DNA of 64,000 nt, from the NCBI GenBank assembly GCA_964599915.1, contig CAZRHR010000004.1, positions 13,314 through 77,313 on the forward strand. The letters are read 5' to 3'. Both the position numbers and the translations under genes were made by a program. Position 1 is the first letter of the stretch; every line of letters starts with the position of its first letter. The notes beneath the pieces are model-generated. The model was given only the letters and a program-made list of their open reading frames with translations, made no database searches and had not been told where the DNA came from. Positions 9,878 through 19,011 of this stretch are shown here, one piece after another. This stretch comes from CAZRHR01 sp964599915. GTDB taxonomy: Bacteria > Bacteroidota > Bacteroidia > CAIKAF01.

Positions 9878-10157
9878 GGGCTGTAGATACTAAGGCGTTT
9901 ACGTTGAGCCATGAACCGCCGTTATCACACTGCACTCCATGAGCCATAAGAAAGCGGGTGGCCATTCCACTCCGGTTTCCAGAAGCGCAACACAGGACAA
10001 TAGGGGTGTCTATGGCTTTTACTTCTTCTAACCGGGCTTCCAATTCCTGTAAAGGAATGTTCAGGGAATTTGCCACGTGACCGCCCATGAATTCTTCACG
10101 GGTCCGAACATCAACGATGGTCACTTGTCCGGATTTTATCCATTTTTCAGCTTGCAT
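9870..10157 (-). CDS. Rhodanese-like sulfurtransferase (single domain)
   Basis: 95 aa from the ATG at 10157 (MQAEKWIKSGQ). The frame is open to 10214, but that start would overlap the preceding gene and add a non-family N-terminus. The rhodanese signature VTIVDVRTREEFMGGHV is followed by the active loop CCASGNRS with the catalytic Cys. The C-terminal DNGGSWL matches the family end. Second gene of the three-gene sulfur cluster, 31 bp after the dioxygenase-rhodanese fusion and overlapping the next rhodanese by 8 bp. Confidence 0.88.
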   Translation of the reverse strand: MQAEKWIKSGQVTIVDVRTREEFMGGHVANSLNIPLQELEARLEEVKAIDTPIVLCCASGNRSGMATRFLMAHGVQCDNGGSWLNVNALVSTAHA

Positions 10158-10188
10158 TTTTTGGAAATTTATGTGTTTATATGTTGGT

Positions 10189-11595
10189 TTAAAGAAGGGT
10201 CGTGGGGCATACATACTCGGTTACAGGCATCCCGGCCGCTTTGAGGGCATTGAATCCACCACGTACATCTATGACATGGTTCCAACCTTTTTGTTTCAAT
10301 AGGGATGCGGCAATCATACTTCTGTATCCACCTGCACAGTGAAGAATAAAAGGCTTGTTTTTGGGGACTTCTGCCAAGTGTTGCTCCAATACATTCAAAG
10401 GAATATTGTGCGCATCCAATACATGTTCAGCGTCAAATTCACTTTTTTTCCGCACGTCTATGATGAGGGAGGCGGAGTGATTTAACACCTCTTGTGCATC
10501 TATTCTTTCAATGGTTTCTATGGGCATGTTTACCGCTTTCCAGGCGTTAAAGCCACCTTCGAGAAATCCGATGGTATGGTCATAGCCCACACGAGACAAG
10601 CGAATGATGGCTTCATTTTCCCTGCCAGGTTCTGTGACTAACAGGATGGCTTGCTTTAAGTCCGGAAGCATTTCACCTACCCACATGGCAAAATTTCCAT
10701 CTAAACCAATATTGATGGCGTTAGGAATAAATCCTTTAGCGAAGACTTCTGCATCACGGGTATCTAAAATGATGGCGTTGGTTTCCGTAGCCGCTGTTTC
10801 AAATGCTTGGGGCGTTAAGGCTTTATTTCCCCGTGCTAAAATGGTATCCAGACTTTCATATCCTTGAATGTTCATCAGCACATTTTTGGGGAAATAAGCA
10901 GGAGGTGTGGTAAGTCCAGTGAGTAATTCCTTAATGAACTCCTCCTTGGTCATGTCCGCACGCAAAGCATAATTTGTTTTTTTCTGATTTCCCAGGGTGT
11001 CGGTGGTTTCTTTGCTCATCTTTTTTCCACAAGCAGAACCTGCCCCATGGTTGGGATATACGATTAAGTGATCGGGGAGGGGCATGATTTTATTCCTAAG
11101 GGAATCAAACAACCAACCCGCCAATTTTTCTTCCGTTAAATCTGAAATCACGTGCTGGGCCAAATCCGGGCGACCCACATCTCCAATAAATAAAGTATCG
11201 CCGGTAATAATGCCATGGGGATGTCCTGTTTCATCGATCACAAGATAGGTGGTACTTTCCATGGTATGTCCTGGCGTATGAATCACTTTTACCGTGACTT
11301 TTCCCACTTTGAATTCTTGCTCGTCATCGGCTACTATGGCATCAAAACCCGGTTTGGCAGTGGGGCCGTACACAATCTTTGCACCAGATTTTTGGGCAAG
11401 GTCCAAGTGTCCGGACACAAAATCTGCATGAAAGTGGGTTTCAAAAACATATTTGATTCTGGCGCCTGAGGATTGGGCTTTTTCAAGGTAAGGTTCTACC
11501 TCCCGGAGGGGATCGAAAATGGCGGCTTCTCCATCACTTTCTAAATAGTAAGCTGCATGTGCGATACAGCTGGTATAGATTTGTTCAAGTTTCAT
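10189..11595 (-). CDS. Persulfide dioxygenase-rhodanese fusion (CstB-like)
   Basis: 468 aa. Residues 1-230 form a metallo-beta-lactamase-fold persulfide dioxygenase: THFHADFVSGH (53-63) with HxHxD, HTPGH at 106-110, TGDTLF around Asp133 and GRPDLA at 141. Two rhodanese domains follow. The first has TEPGRE where the catalytic loop should be, with no Cys, and so is a pseudo-rhodanese; the second has HCAGGYRS with Cys420. This order is that of Staphylococcus aureus CstB, which oxidises persulfides to thiosulfate. I chose the ATG at 11595 because the longer frame to 11661 spans a TAnnTTTG promoter box at 11625-11632. Cytoplasmic sulfide/persulfide detoxification is the inferred role. Confidence 0.92.
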   Translation of the reverse strand: MKLEQIYTSCIAHAAYYLESDGEAAIFDPLREVEPYLEKAQSSGARIKYVFETHFHADFVSGHLDLAQKSGAKIVYGPTAKPGFDAIVADDEQEFKVGKVTVKVIHTPGHTMESTTYLVIDETGHPHGIITGDTLFIGDVGRPDLAQHVISDLTEEKLAGWLFDSLRNKIMPLPDHLIVYPNHGAGSACGKKMSKETTDTLGNQKKTNYALRADMTKEEFIKELLTGLTTPPAYFPKNVLMNIQGYESLDTILARGNKALTPQAFETAATETNAIILDTRDAEVFAKGFIPNAINIGLDGNFAMWVGEMLPDLKQAILLVTEPGRENEAIIRLSRVGYDHTIGFLEGGFNAWKAVNMPIETIERIDAQEVLNHSASLIIDVRKKSEFDAEHVLDAHNIPLNVLEQHLAEVPKNKPFILHCAGGYRSMIAASLLKQKGWNHVIDVRGGFNALKAAGMPVTEYVCPTTLL

Positions 11596-11624
11596 AGAAC
11601 ATTGGTTTTGGTGAATATCTAGGT

Positions 11625-11632
11625 CAAAATTA
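11625..11632 (-). promoter_or_regulatory. Candidate -7 promoter element of the sulfur cluster
   Basis: The minus strand reads TAATTTTG, matching the Bacteroidota -7 consensus TAnnTTTG, 29 nt before the ATG of the CstB-like gene. No clear TTTG -33 element was seen at the usual distance. Confidence 0.5.
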
Positions 11633-11815
11633 CGAGGGTTGATGAAGGATGTTTGGAACATTTGTTACCGGAGGGCTTTTTCTTTTTCTAACCATTAAGG
11701 ATGGGGCATTCCTTCGGGGGGGCTTCCTGTCATGGGAGGTCTCCGGTTTCTGATATTTTATCGCATTTGCATGCTAAAATTTATTTATCTTTAAATTACT
11801 CAATTACTTATTGAA

Positions 11816-14800
11816 ATGTACTGCAAAAAATTAAGCCTTTTCTTATTTTTTCTTCTTTTAACGACCTCGCTTTATCCTGCGACCTATTATTGGATTGGTG
11901 GAAGTGGCAATTGGAATGACCTTAGCCATTGGGCCACAAGTTCCGGTGGTTCGGTTACGTATTTAAATCTACCTACTTCTCAAGACGATGTGGTTTTCGA
12001 TGGCAATTCATTTACCGGTGCAAGCCAAACGGTGTCGTTAAATGTCAACGAGGCGCTATGTAGAAACATGAGTTGGGCTGGTGTAAGTCAAAATCCCACT
12101 TTTTCCTCTACCAACACAAGTAACAAATTACGCATTTATGGTTCGCTCACCATGGCCTCTGCCATGAATTGGAATTTAAATGCGGATGTATATTTCGAGG
12201 CCAATACTTCAGGGCATACCATCACTTCGTCCGGGAAGACTTTTCAGCGTTCAGTGTATTTGAATGCGATGGGAAGTTGGACTTTACAGGATGCATTGAG
12301 CATTTCAAGCAACCTGTTCCACGTGGCGGGCACCCTGAATACCAATGCCCAAACTTTGACCATAGGGACGTACAATGCCCAAAGTTCCAATCCTTTATCC
12401 AGAACTTTGAACATGGCCAATTCTACCATGAACATTTCCGGATACTGGTATTTATATGCTGATTTATTTACCCTAAATGCTACCGGGTCCACCATCAATT
12501 TTACCACAGCCAACCGCAGTATGAGTAATTCTTACTACAACTGTGGCGTTTTTAATTTGGCTTTCAACCAGGTGAATTTCACCGCCACCTCAGGCACCGG
12601 TTCTTTGTCCAATTCTTATTCAAGCAGTAGTTGTCGCATCGTTCCCACCTTTAATGGGGTGCAATTTGGGGCGAATGGAACGCTTACGGGCGACGTTACC
12701 ATTGGCACGCTTCAGTTTAGTCCGGGCGGCACATATACACTTCAAAACGGAAGAACGATAACCATTTCCAATAATTTATTGGCTTCCGGTGGCTGTTCAG
12801 GGGCCATCACCTTGAAATCCTCTTCTGCCGGCCAGCAGGCCTTTATGTCTAAATCTTCCGGAAGTGTTACTTTGACTAGGGTGAACCTTCAAGACATCAA
12901 TTTTTCCGGTGGTGCAACGTGGACGGCTTCCAATTCTTTTGATTTAGGAAACAACACAGGGATTTCTATAAGCAGTCCGCCGGCGCGCACCCTTTATTGG
13001 GTGGGAAATGGCGGAAACTGGGATGATCCCAACCGCTGGAGTTTGACCTCAGGTGGCGCAGGCGGTGAGTGCATACCCAATTCCATAGACCACGTGATTT
13101 TTGATGCCAACTCGTTCTCTTCTTCAGGGCAAACTGTTTCCCTCAACACATTTAATGCGCTCTGCAAAGACATGACTTGGACCGGGGTGTTAAATACGCC
13201 CACTTTTTCCTCTACTGCCACTGCCAATAACTTGAGGATTCATGGTTCATTAACGGCTTCCGCCAACATGAACTGGAATTTAAATGCCGATGTATATTTT
13301 GAGTCCTCCACGTCCGGCAATACCATTACTTCTGCGGGCCGCACCTTCCAGCGCAGTATTTATTTCAATGGCGTGGGAACATGGACGTTGCAGGATGCCA
13401 TGTCGGTGTCCTCGAATATTTTTCATGTGGCCGGTCATTGGAATACCAATGGCCAAACGGTAACCATGGGAACCTTTAATGCCCAGCAGTCCAATCCTTT
13501 GCCTAGAACGCTCACGATGACTAATTCTACCTTTAATATTTCCGGCTATTGGTATTTATATGCAGACCAATTTACATTGAACGCCACCGGTTCCATCATC
13601 AATTTTACCACGGCGAACCGCAGCATGAGCAATTCATACTATAACTGCGGGGTGTTTCCGTTAAATTTTAACCAGGTTAATTTCACGGCCACCACAGGCA
13701 CGGGTTCTTTATCCAATTCTTATTCCAGCAGTTCTTGTAGAATCGCACCCAGTTTCCAATCTGTAACTTTTAATTCAAATGGAACGCTGACCGGTGATCA
13801 AACCATTGGCACCCTCACCTTTACACCGGGTGGGACCTATACTTTACAAAATGGCAGAACCATTGATATCTTGAATCAAATTCAAGCCAGTGGCAACTGC
13901 ACGGGGAGCATTACCATAAAAAGCAGCCAATCAGGGCAACAAGCCTTTGTCACAAAGTCTAGTGGTTCTGTGGCTTTGACGCGGGTGAATTTGAATGATT
14001 TGAATTTTGGAGGCGGCGCCACATGGACCGCTTCGAACTCTTTTAACCTTGGAAACAACACAGGTATTGTGATTTCCAGTCCTGCGCCACGAACTTTATA
14101 TTGGGTGAGCAATGGCGGAAACTGGGACGACCCGAATCGCTGGTCGCTCAGTTCTGGTGGGGCAGGAGGGGAGTGTATTCCTTCCAGCATAGACGATGTG
14201 ATTTTTGATGCCAATTCATTTAATCAAGCAGGCCAAACGGTTTCTTTGAACACATCCAATGCCCTTTGTCGTAACATGACTTGGACGGGTGTGGCACAAA
14301 ATCCCAGTTTTACCTCTACAGCCACAGCGAATAACCTCAGAATTCATGGTTCTTTGGTGATGGCCCAAGGGATGAATTGGAATTTAAATGCCGATGTGTA
14401 TTTTGAATCGGCCCAAGCCACAGAAACCATTACTTCAGTAGGAAAAACCTTTCAAAGGAGTGTGTATATAAATGGACAAGGCACATGGACACTTACCGAT
14501 TCCCTCACCGTTTCCAGTAACCTTTTCTTACAATCCGGCCAGCTTGTTTCTGCCGGGCAAAACCTTAACGTAGGTACTTTTAACGCCCAAAGCTCGAATC
14601 CACTCACTCGGAGTTTGAATATCTCTAATTCACATATGCGCATTGGTGGGTACTGGTATTTGTATGCGGACCAATTTACCCTCACGGCTACGGGTTCTAC
14701 CCTTAGCTTTACCACTGCGAATCGCAGCATGAGTAATTCCTATTACAATTGTGGGGTGTTTCCACTTTCCTTTGATAAAGTAATTTTTACCGCCAATTCA

Positions 14801-17704
14801 GGTACAGGCTCATTATCCAATTCCTATTCCTCGACCAGTTGTCGTATTCAGCCAAGCTTTAACCTTTGTCAATTTAACGCGAACGGAAATTTGACAGGGG
14901 ATGCCACCTTTGGCACTTTAATTTTTTCCGCCAATTCATCCTATGTACTTCCAGCTTCTCGTACCCAAACCATCACGAATACATGGTTGGTGTTAGGTTC
15001 TTGTACGGGCCCTATTTTACTTTCTTCATCTTCTGCGGGAACACAGGCCTTGGTTTCCAAATCTTCCGGTACGGTGAATGGGTTTTACCTGCAAATTCGC
15101 GATGTAGCTGTGGGGGGCGGTGCCAGCTTCAATGCTTTGAATTCGGTGGATCAAGGAAACAATAGTGGTTGGGTTTTTGGCACGCTTCCTCCTCTGGGCC
15201 AATTGGGAACCATCCAAGGACCAACAGTGCTGTGTGGCCTCTCCACTGCCAATTTTCAAATCGCCCCTGTGGCGGGCGCTGCCTATTACACATGGACTTT
15301 GCCTTCCGGAAGTACCTTGCAGTCCGGACAGTTTACCGATCAGATTAGTGCACAAATAGGTCAAGCGGGCCAGGTGTGTGTCACCGCTACCGATGGTTGC
15401 ACCAACAGCTCAAATACCTGTTTAACGGTAAGTGCCGGAAGTGTTGCAGCCCCTGTGATTACGGCCAGCGGTCCACTTTCTTTTTGTGCCGGCGATAGTG
15501 TGGTGCTCTCCTCTAACCCCAATACTGGCATCAATTGGTCCAACGGTGCTACGGGCGCTTCATTATCGGTGACACAGCCGGGAACTTACACGGCCACTTA
15601 TACCGATGCGTTTGGTTGTACAAGCGCGGCCAGTGCAGGTTTGTCGGTTACCGTTTTGCCTTCTCCCACCCAACCTGTGGTTACCGCTTCTGGTCCGCTG
15701 CAGTTTTGTGCGGGAGATTCAGTGGTGCTTTCTTCTTCGTACAGTACAGGAAACCAGTGGAGTACAGGTGGTTCTCAGGCCAGCTTAACGGTTAATCAAT
15801 CTGGTATTTATAGTGTTCAGGTGATAGGAAGTAATGGTTGTGTTTCCAGTTCTACGCCTATACAGGTTCAAGTTAATCCGACTCCAACGGCTCCAACCAT
15901 AACCGCTTCTGGTCCAACGCAGTTTTGTTCTGGCGGTACATTGGTACTGCAAGCCACCGGAGGTAATGCCTTTGTTTGGTCCAATGGGGCCACTACTTCA
16001 CAAATTACGGTCAATCAATCTGGAACTTACACAGCCCAAGCCTTAGACGGAAACGGTTGCCTTAGTGCGACAAGTTCCCCTGTTGCTGTAACCGTATTTC
16101 CGTCACCTGTACCTTCTGTGGTTACACCTTCTGGTACTGTAACCCTTTGTCAGGGAGATTCTGTCTTTTTGATGGCCAATCCACCGCTTAATGTGTTGTG
16201 GACCAATGGTGTCACTCAGCCCACCCAATGGGTCACACAATCCGGAAGTTACCAAGCCACGTACACAGACGCCAATGGATGTACTGCGATTTCTGCGGTT
16301 ACCCAAATCAATGTTCAGCCCTTGCCTCCTGCGCCGGTAGTAAGTCCCACAGGTCCTTTGTCTCAGTGTGGAACTGGCCCTGTAACTTTACAAGCGACTT
16401 CCACAGGTCCCATTATTTGGTCCGATGGTTCCGCCGGTAACACCTTGAATGTATCGCAATCAGGTGGTTATTTTGCCACTACTACGGATGCCAACGGTTG
16501 TACAAGCGTTTCTTCCAATGTAGTTAGCGTGGCTCTTCATCCGATTCCTCCTGCACCGGTATTAACGCCAGGTGGTAATGCATTTATTTGTCAGGGAGGC
16601 ACGTTGGTGCTTCAATCTTCCGCCGGGACGGCCACCCAATGGTCCACAGGTGCAACCGGAGCCAATCTTTCCGTAACTCAACCCGGAAGTTATACGGCTT
16701 TTGTTATTTCCGTTGAAGGTTGTACTTCTGCCGTGTCTCAACCGGTAATTGTTCAACAAGGTACACCGCCAGCACCTCCGGTTATTACGGCCAATGGTCC
16801 GGTTTCTATTTGTCCGGGCGGACAGGTGCAATTACAAGCCAATGCAGGTCCCGGATTGTCATGGAACCTTGGTGGAACAAGCAATCCATTGGTGGTGACC
16901 CAGCCGGGAACCTACTTTGCCACATTTACTGATGCCGGAGGCTGTACCAGCGCTTTCTCTAATTTTATTAATGTGGTGCTTTTATCTGCGCCTAATCCGC
17001 CCATCATCCAAGCGAATGGACCATTAAGTTTTTGTGCCGGTGGTCAGGTCACTTTAACCGTTCAAGGCAATAATCCTCAATGGAGTACAGGGGCACAAAC
17101 CTCATCTATTGCAGTAAGCCAGTCCGGCAGCTATTCGGCTACTTTAACGGGAACCAATGGCTGTAGCTCTGCTTCTTCCATTCCTGTGGTGGTGAATGTG
17201 TTTCCCTTGCCCGTGGTGATCGTTTCTGCTAATCCTTCCCCTTCATTTTATTGTACCACTGATCCCTTGGTTCAATTGTCTGCCCAACCCTCAGGTGGAA
17301 CTTGGTCTGGAAATGGTTGGAATGGGGCTGGATTCTCTCCGGGATTAGCCGGTGTGGGAACCCATACCGTCACCTATCAATTGCTAGATTCTAATGGATG
17401 CACTGGCAGTCAGTCGTTAATTTTGTCCGTGCAGGATTGCAATACGGGATTGGACCCAAATTCATCCCTTGGTTTAAGCCTATTTCCGAATCCCACAGCG
17501 GACCAATTGACCCTTTCATGGGATGCACATTTGGCCCCCGCTACGATTCAAATTTTCGATATGCAAGGCCGTAAGGTATGGATGCAAACCACAATACTTC
17601 AGAACGCTAGCGTGGTTCAGGTAGAGGATTGGCCAGCGGGTGTATATCAAGTTCATTTTTTCACTGCACAAGGCATGCATATCTTACCTTTTGTGAAGAA
17701 TTAA
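11816..17704 (+). CDS. Giant T9SS-exported surface protein with tandem modules and Ig-like repeats
   Basis: 1962 aa. A signal peptide (MYCKKLSLFLFFLLLTTSL) is followed by three tandem modules of about 368 residues, each beginning with a W-rich motif (YYWIGGSGNWNDLSHW, LYWVGNGGNWDDPNRW, LYWVSNGGNWDDPNRW) and rich in beta-forming S/T/N. Next come one PKD-like domain and eight Ig-like repeats of about 75 aa, each with a conserved pair of Cys (such as QFCAGDSVVLSS and NGCTS). The last 80 residues are a T9SS type A sorting domain: LSLFPNPTADQLTLSW, IFDMQGRKV, WPAGVYQV. It is therefore predicted to be secreted and anchored by the Por machinery and is probably an adhesin; the ligand is unknown. Confidence 0.9.
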   Translation: MYCKKLSLFLFFLLLTTSLYPATYYWIGGSGNWNDLSHWATSSGGSVTYLNLPTSQDDVVFDGNSFTGASQTVSLNVNEALCRNMSWAGVSQNPTFSSTNTSNKLRIYGSLTMASAMNWNLNADVYFEANTSGHTITSSGKTFQRSVYLNAMGSWTLQDALSISSNLFHVAGTLNTNAQTLTIGTYNAQSSNPLSRTLNMANSTMNISGYWYLYADLFTLNATGSTINFTTANRSMSNSYYNCGVFNLAFNQVNFTATSGTGSLSNSYSSSSCRIVPTFNGVQFGANGTLTGDVTIGTLQFSPGGTYTLQNGRTITISNNLLASGGCSGAITLKSSSAGQQAFMSKSSGSVTLTRVNLQDINFSGGATWTASNSFDLGNNTGISISSPPARTLYWVGNGGNWDDPNRWSLTSGGAGGECIPNSIDHVIFDANSFSSSGQTVSLNTFNALCKDMTWTGVLNTPTFSSTATANNLRIHGSLTASANMNWNLNADVYFESSTSGNTITSAGRTFQRSIYFNGVGTWTLQDAMSVSSNIFHVAGHWNTNGQTVTMGTFNAQQSNPLPRTLTMTNSTFNISGYWYLYADQFTLNATGSIINFTTANRSMSNSYYNCGVFPLNFNQVNFTATTGTGSLSNSYSSSSCRIAPSFQSVTFNSNGTLTGDQTIGTLTFTPGGTYTLQNGRTIDILNQIQASGNCTGSITIKSSQSGQQAFVTKSSGSVALTRVNLNDLNFGGGATWTASNSFNLGNNTGIVISSPAPRTLYWVSNGGNWDDPNRWSLSSGGAGGECIPSSIDDVIFDANSFNQAGQTVSLNTSNALCRNMTWTGVAQNPSFTSTATANNLRIHGSLVMAQGMNWNLNADVYFESAQATETITSVGKTFQRSVYINGQGTWTLTDSLTVSSNLFLQSGQLVSAGQNLNVGTFNAQSSNPLTRSLNISNSHMRIGGYWYLYADQFTLTATGSTLSFTTANRSMSNSYYNCGVFPLSFDKVIFTANSGTGSLSNSYSSTSCRIQPSFNLCQFNANGNLTGDATFGTLIFSANSSYVLPASRTQTITNTWLVLGSCTGPILLSSSSAGTQALVSKSSGTVNGFYLQIRDVAVGGGASFNALNSVDQGNNSGWVFGTLPPLGQLGTIQGPTVLCGLSTANFQIAPVAGAAYYTWTLPSGSTLQSGQFTDQISAQIGQAGQVCVTATDGCTNSSNTCLTVSAGSVAAPVITASGPLSFCAGDSVVLSSNPNTGINWSNGATGASLSVTQPGTYTATYTDAFGCTSAASAGLSVTVLPSPTQPVVTASGPLQFCAGDSVVLSSSYSTGNQWSTGGSQASLTVNQSGIYSVQVIGSNGCVSSSTPIQVQVNPTPTAPTITASGPTQFCSGGTLVLQATGGNAFVWSNGATTSQITVNQSGTYTAQALDGNGCLSATSSPVAVTVFPSPVPSVVTPSGTVTLCQGDSVFLMANPPLNVLWTNGVTQPTQWVTQSGSYQATYTDANGCTAISAVTQINVQPLPPAPVVSPTGPLSQCGTGPVTLQATSTGPIIWSDGSAGNTLNVSQSGGYFATTTDANGCTSVSSNVVSVALHPIPPAPVLTPGGNAFICQGGTLVLQSSAGTATQWSTGATGANLSVTQPGSYTAFVISVEGCTSAVSQPVIVQQGTPPAPPVITANGPVSICPGGQVQLQANAGPGLSWNLGGTSNPLVVTQPGTYFATFTDAGGCTSAFSNFINVVLLSAPNPPIIQANGPLSFCAGGQVTLTVQGNNPQWSTGAQTSSIAVSQSGSYSATLTGTNGCSSASSIPVVVNVFPLPVVIVSANPSPSFYCTTDPLVQLSAQPSGGTWSGNGWNGAGFSPGLAGVGTHTVTYQLLDSNGCTGSQSLILSVQDCNTGLDPNSSLGLSLFPNPTADQLTLSWDAHLAPATIQIFDMQGRKVWMQTTILQNASVVQVEDWPAGVYQVHFFTAQGMHILPFVKN
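11882..15170 (+). repeat. Three tandem coding modules of about 1.1 kb
   Basis: Modules start near 11882, 12987 and 14090, a period of about 1105 bp (about 368 codons). All share segments such as MNWNLNADVYFE, TFQRS, ANRSMSNSYYNCGVF and TGSLSNSYSS. Synonymous positions differ between copies, so these are old duplications kept similar at protein level rather than fresh copies. Confidence 0.9.
15450..17216 (+). repeat. Eight tandem Ig-like coding repeats of about 222 bp
   Basis: Each unit encodes about 75 residues running from ASGPLxFCAGDSVVL-like through WSNGAT and GTYTATYTDANGCTS to a proline-rich linker. The two Cys per unit can form one disulfide. Units are clearly homologous but diverged. 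Confidence 0.85.
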
Positions 17705-17761
17705 GTGGAACAAATTCAGGAAAAAGGACCCTAGGAATTTTATCCTTTGTAGCCTAAGCCT

Positions 17762-17769
17762 TACCTTTG
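17762..17769 (+). promoter_or_regulatory. Candidate -7 promoter element of the ExoVII-like gene
   Basis: TACCTTTG matches TAnnTTTG exactly and lies 57 nt before the ATG at 17827. It sits directly in front of the hairpin at 17770-17805, so that hairpin would be part of the transcript leader if the promoter is used. Confidence 0.45.
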
Positions 17770-17813
17770 AAACAGGTTTTCTTCTAAGTGGAAGAGGACC
17801 TGTTTCTCTTTTT
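17770..17813 (+). terminator. Hairpin with T tract between the surface protein and the ExoVII-like gene
   Basis: Arms 17770-17784 and 17791-17805 pair over 15 positions, 13 Watson-Crick and two G-U, with a 6-nt loop, followed by CTCTTTTTA. It can terminate transcription of the 1962-aa gene. Because a -7 box lies just upstream of it, it could also act as an attenuator in the leader of the following gene. Confidence 0.7.
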
Positions 17814-17826
17814 ACCCCCACTGTGT

Positions 17827-19011
17827 ATGTCGTCACCGGTTCTAGATACCACGGCCCTTCATCCGGGCGAATTGCTTCGTGTATACCAGCAGCAAGTAAA
17901 ATTCCCTGTTGAAAGTCAGGTGATTCAATTGGTGGGCATCTATGAACCAGGCAATCATCAGGCTTATGGTGGATATTATTATGATAAGTTGCGCGATGTG
18001 CAGGAAGATCAGTTTATTCCATTGATGGTTTCTGCACGGTATCGGACTTCCCTTTTGGCAGGGCATACCTGTACGGTGCGCGGTACCTTACAGCGGAAAA
18101 TGCGTCAAGGTGCAATGATGTCCCTCCATTTGGTGGTTTCCGGTTTGCAGGATATGGTGTTGACGGAAGAGCGCAGTGAAGCTTCCCGAGCAAAATCCGC
18201 CTTATTGGAAGCGAGGTTGGAGCGTCCGTTTTACGATTTTGAAAAAATCATTCGGGAAAAAGTGGAAGCTCAAGAAAAGGTGCAATTGGTGGTCATCACC
18301 GGCAAAACCTCCATTGTGGATCAAGAATTCGAGCAGGCCAAAGGGCCATCTGATACTTGGCTAGATTTGCATTACTTGTACACTTCGATGCGTGATCCGG
18401 CGCAAATTAAAGAAACGCTGATCATGGCAGAAGCCTTACAACCGGATGCGTTGGTTTTGATGCGTGGGGGAGGGGAAGGATTGGAGGTGTTTAATGAGCC
18501 CAACTTGTTGACCAGTTTTATGGCATTGCCCTTTTTATGGGCCACTGCATTGGGGCATGCCAAAGATGTATTGTTCGCCAAGCAGCTGGCAGATAAGACT
18601 TTTGATACACCAACGGCGTTTGGTTTTTTCCTTCGGCAAGCGGTGGAGGCCAGTGTTTGGTCGCGGGAACACCAAAAGGCTTTACTAAGTCAAGAGATAG
18701 GTGGTCAATTTCAACAGCAAATTGCCACCCAAACGGAGCAAAACCAACGTTTAACAGAGTTGCTGAACCAGCGAGAGGCTGTAGTGGAAAAAATGCAGCA
18801 GGAGGTTGCCCGATTGTTTGAGGTGCAGCGAGCGCAGGTGTTGGAGCATCAAACCTATGTCTTATCCCTTCAGCAAAAACAAGACGAGGAGCACCGAAGG
18901 CAGGAAGATATATTGCAGCGGTTGGAACGCCGTAATCGCCTGCTGATTGGATTGTTGGTTGGGGTAGTGGTTTTGGGGATGGTGGTTTTGTGGTGGGGTT
19001 TAAGGCGGTGA
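17827..19011 (+). CDS. Membrane-anchored protein with an exonuclease VII large subunit-like domain
   Basis: 394 aa from the ATG at 17827 (MSSPVLDTTAL); an in-frame GTG at 17788 falls inside the hairpin. Residues 1-115 look like a small beta-rich, OB-like domain (TCTVRGTL). Residues 150-275 match the ExoVII large-subunit core: VVITGKTSIVD (155-165), LVLMRGGGEGLEVFNE (209-224), ALGHAKD (241-247) and DTPTAFGFFLRQAVE (260-274), corresponding to the XseA motifs RGGGS-DLWAFN, VGHETD and APTP. The RGGG Arg, the His and Asp of GHxxD and Asp165 are kept. About 285-370 is coiled coil, and 372-391 is one transmembrane helix, which XseA lacks. No xseB lies nearby. A nuclease role is inferred from motifs only. 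Confidence 0.75.
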   Translation: MSSPVLDTTALHPGELLRVYQQQVKFPVESQVIQLVGIYEPGNHQAYGGYYYDKLRDVQEDQFIPLMVSARYRTSLLAGHTCTVRGTLQRKMRQGAMMSLHLVVSGLQDMVLTEERSEASRAKSALLEARLERPFYDFEKIIREKVEAQEKVQLVVITGKTSIVDQEFEQAKGPSDTWLDLHYLYTSMRDPAQIKETLIMAEALQPDALVLMRGGGEGLEVFNEPNLLTSFMALPFLWATALGHAKDVLFAKQLADKTFDTPTAFGFFLRQAVEASVWSREHQKALLSQEIGGQFQQQIATQTEQNQRLTELLNQREAVVEKMQQEVARLFEVQRAQVLEHQTYVLSLQQKQDEEHRRQEDILQRLERRNRLLIGLLVGVVVLGMVVLWWGLRR

